The notes under the pieces were generated by a model, which was given only the letters and a program-made list of their open reading frames with translations, did no database searches and had not been told where the DNA came from. Both the position numbers and the translations under genes were made by a program. Source: Gordius sp. MW1 (Eukaryota > Nematomorpha > Gordioida > Gordea > Gordiidae). Taken from it: 64,000 nucleotides of DNA. The stretch spans positions 16,306,168-16,370,167 of the forward strand of contig OZ038531.1 in assembly GCA_964036665.1 (NCBI GenBank), given 5' to 3'. Shown in pieces: positions 57,566-64,000 of this stretch. Within the stretch, counting starts at the first letter, position 1; each line of letters begins with the position of its first letter.

Positions 57566-58587
57566 ATGGACGTCAACAATACAATATGTGATAACTGCAC
57601 TTTCCGCAAATGGGACACTTGTACTTACACAACATCACCACCACTAGACATTTTTAACTCGGTTTTTGGAATGATCTTAATGCTACTAGATTTGTGTGGA
57701 AATTTTTTGGGTGCTCTTGCTGCATCTAATCATTCAGCGTTGAAAAATCGAATAAGATCGATCATGGGCGTACCCAGGGGGGGGGGGGGCGCCGCCCCCC
57801 CCCCTTCCCTAATGAACAAAATTTCAATACAAAAACCCTTAGAAATTAAAAAAAAATGTCTTGCCCCCCCCCCCTAATTAGCCAGGGGGGCAGGGGGTCC
57901 AGGCCCACACTGACTAATTAGGGGAGTTGTGGTCACCGGAAAATTGGATATTGGCTTTTTTTTTGCTCTCAGGAAATATTTTGTTGGATAGTCGAGTCGA
58001 GACCTTTCTTTTTATTTGCTCTCAGGAAAATTTTTGAAAAAAATTTTGTTAAAAATAATCTGCTCCCTCCTTATTCAAAACCTGGGTACGCCCATGAGAC
58101 CGATCATTAAATTGTTTATTGAATTACCGGATCGAAGGTCAAACACGGTTGTAAATCAAGCTACTATAAACATTCCAATGGATGCTACTAATCGATCTTC
58201 TTTTATAACTACAAGCAGGTTTTTACAAGGAACAAATTTTATCAAGTCTAGCTTATGCTTAAAAGTTTTAAATCAAGGGTTTAATGTTAGCAAATTTGTC
58301 TTAAAATGGTTGTAGTTAATTTTATCTGTTCGCTAACTTTGGTGATTGTTACTATCACCGAATCCATTGGCGCTCTGCTCCCTCATAAATTTGGATGGTG
58401 GAATAGCTATGCCTGGATTTATTATAGAGCTAGAATTCATTATCCCCTTATTACGCCGCTGAACAATTTATCATTTTTCATGTATATATTATTCTTTGTT
58501 AATCAGTCAATGACCGTTTACAGACCACATGATAAAGGAGCAACTTTTACTATAAAAGGACTTAGAATTAGTATAATATTATACTAA
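57566..58587 (+). pseudogene. Membrane-protein pseudogene, possibly class A GPCR-like
   Basis: The ATG at 57566 opens a frame with a Cys/Asn-rich N-terminus (NNTICDNCTF) and a hydrophobic helix FGMILMLLDLCGNFLGALA whose GN resembles TM1 of rhodopsin-type receptors. The frame is cut by a 334-bp MITE at 57763; ignoring it, the frame stays open to about 58312. A second frame (58306-58587, possibly from an acceptor at 58290) has a hydrophobic stretch NFICSLTLVIVTITESIGAL, then a segment with YPLITPLNNLSFF and TVYRPHDKG. That resembles the TM2-TM3 region of FMRFamide-type receptors, with no intact DRY/ERY motif. It ends early. Homology is tentative; a different membrane protein is possible. Confidence 0.35.
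57763..58096. mobile_element. MITE of the CATGGGCGTAGCC family, in the pseudogene
   Basis: 334 bp from CATGGGCGTACCCAGG to CCTGGGTACGCCCATG with G- and C-runs. 8-bp flanks AGATCGAT (57755-57762) and AGACCGAT (58097-58104) differ at one base. Confidence 0.85.
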
Positions 58588-59059
58588 GTTTACCTGATGT
58601 GTTGATATGCGCCGACGTACAAATGGCTTAGCATAATTTCCACCAAAATATGCCCAGACACGGGGGAAACCGATTTAACCAAAAATACATTCAAGGTTGT
58701 TATTTTCTCCTATAAAATTAGCGTGGCCAATATCGATAAAATGGGTTGGATGAGTAAAAAAATGTAAAAACCAAAATAAGATTATTATTAATTAGGTTAA
58801 GTTACTATTTCTATCATTTACAACATGGGTTACGTTAATATTAAATTATTTATTCAAGAACACTCAATAATTTATTTCTTACTTTATATAATTCCATTTA
58901 TTTATCATATTAGAATATTTAGTTCATCCCAATAGAATGTATCCGCGCGACGAACAATATATAAAAAACGAGAGAATCCATATATAAATTATTTCAATGA
59001 GAACAAAGAAAGATTAAATCTCCAGGATCATCCACGCGTGACCTTAACTGCCAGCGCAG

Positions 59060-59195
59060 CTGGCATTAGTAGCACGCGTATGATAAAGCGAGGAGAGAGA
59101 GAGGTGAGGGGAATACGCGTATTGGCATTAATGCGCGTATCATAAAGCGAGTAGAGAGAGAGGTGAGAAGGGAATACGCGTATGGTAAACTTCGT
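59060..59195. repeat. Two-unit minisatellite, ~60 bp
   Basis: CATAAAGCGAGTAGAGAGAG-type units near 59080 and 59140, each with GGCATTA upstream and ATACGCGTAT downstream. Confidence 0.7.
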
Positions 59196-59576
59196 GGGAG
59201 AAACCACGACAATGAGTTATCAGGTTATTAGAGGATTTATGAATAAAATCTTACCCTTTATCCTATTGATTTTTGTAAAGCTAGTAGTTTTGCTTCATAG
59301 AAGCAGTAGTCAAAGAAATCTAACATCAACAACTTAATTTAGCAACGGTGAGAGGAATACCCGTCAAAGTCGCAGAATGATGAAAAAGTAGCCGTTTCAA
59401 TTCAAAAGGTAAAGTTTCAAAATATAAACTTCACCAATTGCCACCAAACCTTCACAATTTCAAATTTGTCCGTTTTAATGCGCATGCGTATGCATTTAAC
59501 CGACCAATCAGATAGCTGCGTATTTTAATAATGCGCATGCGTATGCATTTAACAATTATTGCTGCACTCTAAAACT

Positions 59577-60622
59577 TTAAGGGACAGGGTTAAGGTTCAG
59601 GGTAGTGTTTTAGGTCAGCGTTTTAGGTTAGGGTTAGGATTAGATGCACATCAAATTCCCTCCCCATTTGAGATTTAATTTTCGGCATTTTGGACTGTGG
59701 CATTTTGAACCCAATTCGTTTATCTTTTGCAACTTTATCTTATGTACCGGAATCAAAAGTAGCAGAAAAAGTCGGGGGAGGGAAAATGCGAAGCGCGTAG
59801 ACATTTTAGAATTATACGACAAAACAGCATATATTTAATTGTTATTTTCATGTCTTATTTCAAAGAATTTGTCTCATTTTTGAGCAAGAAGAGAATAAGT
59901 ATACAAAATATAGATTTTAATGCATATTTGATTAGTATTTAAAAAATCTTCAAGAAGTGGGCAGGTACTGACCCTTGGTCAATATTCTTACATCAAAGCT
60001 AATATGGGTAAAAATCATCAGACCTATAGAAGATGTAGAATAACTAAATGTGGCGGGAAAGGAATCCTTAAGCATGAAAATTTTTTAATAACTAAGGATC
60101 ATACATGTAGTACAACAATGCCATCCACAAGTAAGCTTGCAAGTTAGTAGTTATTATATACATCCTACAGGTAGTTCAAACATTACAAATGAATTTTTGA
60201 AACCTCCTATAAATCATGACCTACCAAATCTTGACATGCAACTCAGTATTTTTTACAACAAATGTTTTATGGGGAAGATATGAAGAAACAAATCTCCCAA
60301 GAACCAAAATCACATAGAAAAATTACCCATAAGAAACTTGTAAAGGCTTCCCATCCCAATATTTATCAATTTATTGATTATCTCAAAAAGACACAGAAAG
60401 AAACTAATTCAAATATCTATAAAATAAAGGAAAAACAATAAACACAAAATCTAAGAAAGAAATCCACAAAGAATCTTGTATCAAAAATTTAAAAGAACAT
60501 TATACTAACAGTGAACTAACCCTAACCTAAACCCCTGACCTAAAACACTAACCCTTACCTAAAACACTAACTTTAACCTAAAACCCCGACCTAAAACACT
60601 GACCCTAACCCTCCTGACCAAT
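59577..60622. mobile_element. Mutator-like element remnant with inverted telomere-like arrays
   Basis: A TTAGGG-like degenerate array (59577-59640, with TGTTTTAGGTCAGCGTTTTA) and a CCCTAA-like array (60510-60618, with CCTGACCTAAAACACTAACC) face each other around a FLYWCH coding remnant. The block next to the left array (AGATGCACATCAAATTCCC, CTCCCCATTTGAG) is the complement of part of the MITE at 21397. The outer right inverted repeat is lost after TGACCAATCT at 60622; the left outer end is not defined. Confidence 0.6.
59961..60440 (+). pseudogene. FLYWCH zinc-finger / MULE protein remnant
   Basis: One plus-strand frame reads GQVLTLGQYSYIKANMG, then YRRCRITKCGGKGILKHEN and TKDHTC. This is the FLYWCH pattern of aromatic (W/Y)-R-C, C and paired His/Cys ligands. 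After a TAG near 60146 and further frame breaks, HPNIYQFIDYLKKTQKE (about 60353-60405) is readable. It resembles the segment downstream of the transposase core in FLYWCH-bearing Mutator-like proteins (from family knowledge). The catalytic core between them is missing, so this is a deletion derivative. Confidence 0.6.
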
Positions 60623-60623
60623 C

Positions 60624-61060
60624 TAAGGCCAAAGCTAAAATTTATTTCCAAATTTGTAAATATCATATTTATGGAAGTATTAGTATTCAACATCAATCTA
60701 GTCACACCTGTAAAGTATTTCTCTTAAAAATTCATTAATTTAATATAAATAATGAATAAAAGTAAAGTAGTGCATAATTATAGGTTAAAACTTAAATTTT
60801 AATTTATCATAGCAATAAACAGATGTTAAGGCAAAACATTTAAAGAGGTTTATCAAATGATCAGGCCAAAGCTGAAATTTATTTCTAAATTTGTAAATAT
60901 TATATCCATGGAAGTATTAGTCTTTAACATCAATCTAGTCACACCTGTAAAGTATTTCTCTTATTAAATTCATTAATATAATATAAATTATGAATAAAAG
61001 TAAAGTACTGCATAATTATAGATTAAACTTAAATTCTAATTCATCATATCTAAAACAAAG
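60624..61060. repeat. Two-unit tandem repeat, ~238 bp
   Basis: GGCCAAAGCTAAAATTTATT at about 60625 and GGCCAAAGCTGAAATTTATT at about 60863, each followed by CATCAATCTAGTCACACCTG and ATGAATAAAAGTAAAGTA. It abuts the truncated Mutator-like element and lies next to, or within, the gypsy 3' LTR. Confidence 0.8.
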
Positions 61061-61200
61061 CTTGAAGTTCCGATTTATAGTTTATTCAAATATAACATAA
61101 GATCATAATAATGCGCATTTGATTACATTGTCACGTGTTAATGCCATGTTGTTTTATATAAATATGTTTAGGTAATAACATTGTATAATCATTTATTACA
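61061..61200 (-). repeat. 3' LTR start of the Ty3/gypsy element (outer border unknown)
   Basis: On the minus strand TGTAATAAATGATTATAC begins right after the polypurine tract. A TATATAAAACAAC promoter-like box and GAATAAACTAT, a possible polyadenylation signal, follow within 140 bp. The 5' LTR is outside the window, so the LTR end cannot be set. Confidence 0.55.
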
Positions 61201-61213
61201 TTTCCCTTCTCTA
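61201..61213 (-). other. Polypurine tract
   Basis: Minus-strand AGAGAAGGGAAA immediately before the LTR TG, the usual plus-strand primer site of LTR retrotransposons. Confidence 0.7.
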
Positions 61214-61226
61214 ATTTAAGTTAGAA

Positions 61227-62208
61227 CTAAATTTCTTGAATAAGCCGCTTAGGAGGATGTATATTTGACCTTCGAGGCCCTGTGCTTTCTGTAACGATAT
61301 CTTCAACGCCTTCGTCATCGCAATTTATTTCGTCATCGCTCTCTTCTCTAACATTCTTGGTTGGCTGGTATCGTTCCCTTAGCTGATGCTTTTTCACGGT
61401 TCTATTCATCGTATCGACCACGTAGGAATAAGGTCCATTTCGCTTAAGGACTTTCCCCAGCCGCCATCCTTTTTTGATCTCATTTTTTACCCATAGAGCC
61501 TGACCTGGAATAAACTCTCTGGTAACAGCTTTGTCCCTTTGCCTGTTTTCACTTTTCTCTGTCTTTTGCTCTATGTAATTGCCGACTGTTGGTTGTATCC
61601 AATCGAGTGACGTTTTTAGGTTTCTCCCCATCATCACTTTCGACGGTGTTCTCCCAGTTGATGAGTGTTCACTGATTCTAACCCCATCAACACGTCAAGC
61701 ATACATGACTCGGGATCTTTGGTATATTCCCTGCATACTTGATATCTGCTCTTTATAGTTCTAATAGCTCTTTCCACCAATTCATTTGTTTTTGGAGATA
61801 TGGCGTAGATCTGATGTGTTTTATGTTTAAAGATTTGCAAAATTGTTCCATTTCATAATTTCGAAACTTAGGACCGTTGTCTGTAACGATCTGTTTTGGA
61901 ACTCCCCATCTTGCAAACCATTGGCGCATGGTTTTAATGGTCGTTGTAGTGGTGGAGCTATTTTGTAGTTGCACTTCGACCCATTTTGAATATGAATCAA
62001 CAGCTATGCACCAAAAATATCCATCTATGGGACCCGCGTAGTCCATTGGTATACGTTCCCAAGGCTGTTCTGTTACATTCCACGAATACAGTGGAACTTC
62101 GGGCTTGTTGCATCTATTTTTTTGACATCCGATGCACTTCTGTACGTAGGTTTCAATATCCTTATCTAACTGAGGCCAGGTAACATAAAGTCGTGCAATC
62201 GATTTCAT
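61227..62208 (-). pseudogene. Ty3/gypsy integrase region
   Basis: Three overlapping frames. 62208-61753 has the zinc-binding end (TYVQKCIGCQKN), catalytic Asp in PMDYAGPIDG and Asp in IVTDNGPKF. 61840-61634 continues with NELVERAIRTIK, carrying the catalytic Glu. 61637-61227 is the C-terminal part with FIPGQALWVKNE and GPYSYVVDTMN. All three D,D,E residues are visible, but two frameshifts (near 61800 and 61636) break the protein. The integrase inserts the cDNA into host DNA. It resembles invertebrate K02A2.6-like gypsy elements. Confidence 0.88.
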
Positions 62209-62258
62209 TGAACTAATTCCTGGGTGGCCCTTGTGGATGAGTTTTAAAATAGAAAGTC

Positions 62259-62864
62259 TTAAATAAGTTGGAATGACAAGTAATCCGTTGGCGTAAATGA
62301 TGCCTTTATCTCTTCTATCTCATTTCTTTTGTTATAATAAAAACTTAGTTCTTTAGGTATCATATTTTTGTTCAACGGCCAACCTTTATTTACAAATGTT
62401 TTTACTTTCTTTAAAACTTTGTCTTTTTGAGATTCTTTCATTAAAATGTCCCTATCTAATTGCATGTCATTGAGATTCAGTATACGAATGTGACTAATGG
62501 AATTACTTCTACACTCTTTGATTTCTAACTCATTGGCAGTAACTGGTAGTCGTGAAAGTGCATCAGCAATATTGTTTTCTTTACCCGGAATATACTCAAT
62601 GGTGTAATCATATGCCGACATCTTCCAGGCCCATCTAATAAGTCGATTATTGCTTATTTTTGGCAAGTCTCTTGACTCGCCAAACAATCTTTCAAGTGGC
62701 TTATGGTCAGTTCTTAACACAAATTTTCTCCCATACAAATACATATGGAACTTTTCAACACCATACAGTAGGGCTCTTGCTTCTCTATCAATTGGGGCAT
62801 AATGCTTTTCACCATCGATTAAAGTTCTTGAAGCGTATGCTATTTGCCTTTTACCCGAGTTCAC
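62259..62864 (-). pseudogene. Ty3/gypsy RNase H region
   Basis: 201 codons. RQIAYASRTL, APIDREARALLYGVEKFHMY, FVLRTDHKPLERLFG and NNIADALSRLPV are the standard gypsy RNase H blocks. The frame ends at 62259 and integrase resumes in another frame at 62208. The upstream join to RT (62865-63113) is frameshifted. Confidence 0.9.
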
Positions 62865-63113
62865 TGTGTGATATAAAACAGCTCCAAAACCATTTTCGGA
62901 CGCATCACATTCAAATTATTGGAAGAGATTTTGAATACGGAATTAATGTCGATTGATCGGAGAGCAATGATTTTACTTTCTCAAAAGTTTTTGTGTGCTC
63001 TACTGTCCAATCCTACTTGGTTCTCGTACCAGTCAATTGATGTAATGGCGCTAAGAGGCTATGTAAGTGGGGAATAAATTTTTCATGGTAGTTAACAAGT
63101 CCTAAAAAAGATC

Positions 63114-63671
63114 TCAGTTCATGGATGTTTCGAGGTGTTGGACACTGTTTGATTGCAAGGACTTTATCTCCCGATGGACGAATTCCATCGATATAGTGGT
63201 TTTACAAAACTCAACTTTAGAAAGACGAGCTTTTATCCCTGCAGATTGCAGTTTGTTTAGAACTTTTCTCACATTTTTAACATGGTCGTCATAGCCTTTT
63301 CCACTTATTTTGATGTCATCCATGTAAACCCCAGTGTTTTCAAAGTCTTTTATAACCTCTTCCATAAACCTTTGAAAAATTAATGGGGCGCATGACAACC
63401 CAAATGGCATTGTTTTATATTTAAATAGCCCCACATTTGTCGCAATGACTAGTAATTTTTGGGAATCAATGTGCACAGGGAGCTTTATATAAGCATCTCG
63501 CATATCGATTTTTGTGTATATTGAACCTCCTTCAATCTTTCCCATGATGTCCTCAAAAGTTGGAATTATTTGAAAATCATTAAGAATGAATTTGTTTATG
63601 GTAACTTTGAAATCTGCACATATCCTGATATCTACATTCCTTTGCGGACATTGACGGTTGGGGTACTCCAT
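63114..63671 (-). pseudogene. Ty3/gypsy reverse transcriptase core
   Basis: 185 codons with FTKIDM-type YTKIDMRDAY, TMPFGLSCAPLIFQRFM and the catalytic VYMDDI, then a FCK block before frame loss at about 63190. The catalytic YMDD is intact. Confidence 0.9.
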
Positions 63672-64000
63672 ATAACTTGTGTTTCACATGGATCCACTTT
63701 TTCAATTACATCCATTTGTAGTAACCTATTTATTTCAAATTCAATTGGTTTTCTTAGTGGAAACGGGACCCTTCTAGCCGGTAAGGCAATGGGTCTACCA
63801 TCATCTCTTAATTGAATTTTAACCGATATATTCTTAACTGATGCTGGACTTTTATCAAATAATAACGGAAATTCTTTGTCGAAAGATATTAATGAATTAC
63901 TATCATATTTAACTTTCTGAATTTTTACTTCTTGTGGAATATTTAATCCGAATTTTATAATCCATGGTAATCCAAACAAGGGGACATCATCTGTCTTTGT
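63632..64000 (-). pseudogene. Ty3/gypsy pol, region before RT (runs off the window)
   Basis: Minus-strand frame from the window edge to 63632: FGLPWIIKFGLN, FPLLFDKSPASVKN, ARRVPFPLRKPIEFEINRL and a STPTVNVRK block that leads into RT. It overlaps the RT frame, marking a frameshift near 63650. The protease and gag would lie beyond the right edge. Confidence 0.8.

Overview
The window is nuclear DNA of an animal (metazoan). It is very A+T rich by eye, its one clear host gene is split by GT-AG introns, and almost everything else is transposable-element debris. The SUN-domain host gene, FLYWCH-type and hAT DNA transposons, RTE-like and RLE-type LINEs and a Ty3/gypsy element fit an invertebrate; I cannot name the species from sequence alone. 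No rRNA gene, intact tRNA gene or CRISPR array was seen.

Region by region. 1-5.3 kb: a decayed minus-strand LINE of the restriction-like-endonuclease (R2-like) type, split by a long-inverted-repeat DNA transposon (1293-3641, 4-bp target duplication). 5.2-6.0 kb: a tandem duplication of that LINE's 5' end. 6431-8226: a non-autonomous Mutator-like element with a perfect 9-bp target duplication. 8.2-21.4 kb: two copies of a roughly 3-kb non-coding repeat in opposite orientation, flanking a 7-kb spacer that holds RTE-like LINE copy 1 (13264-17628). 21.7-26.2 kb: RTE-like LINE copy 2, same orientation. 26.2-36.1 kb: a nested repeat zone with a 3.6-kb hAT element, a tandem array of roughly 120-bp hairpin-containing units with a second array in opposite orientation, SINE-like pieces and a ruined hAT transposase.

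37.6-48.7 kb (minus strand): the host gene, a SUN-domain protein of the SUCO/Opt/SLP1 family. Eleven coding exons join in frame. The signal-peptide exon was not found. Its introns contain several short hAT-type MITEs. 48.7-57.5 kb is mostly gene-free with more MITEs, two of them nested. 57.6-58.6 kb: a plus-strand membrane-protein pseudogene, possibly GPCR-like, cut by a MITE. 59.6-60.6 kb: a FLYWCH-domain Mutator-like element flanked by inverted telomere-like arrays. 61.2 kb to the window end: a decayed minus-strand Ty3/gypsy pol (RT, RNase H, integrase) with its polypurine tract and the start of the 3' LTR.

The most interesting theme is a group of small elements with long or moderate inverted repeats, mostly with 9-bp target duplications. 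They carry degenerate TTAGGG-like cores and share sequence with the FLYWCH Mutator-like element, which suggests one parent family spreads interstitial telomere-like DNA. All transposon coding regions seen here are broken by stops, frameshifts or deletions; only the SUCO-like gene looks functional.
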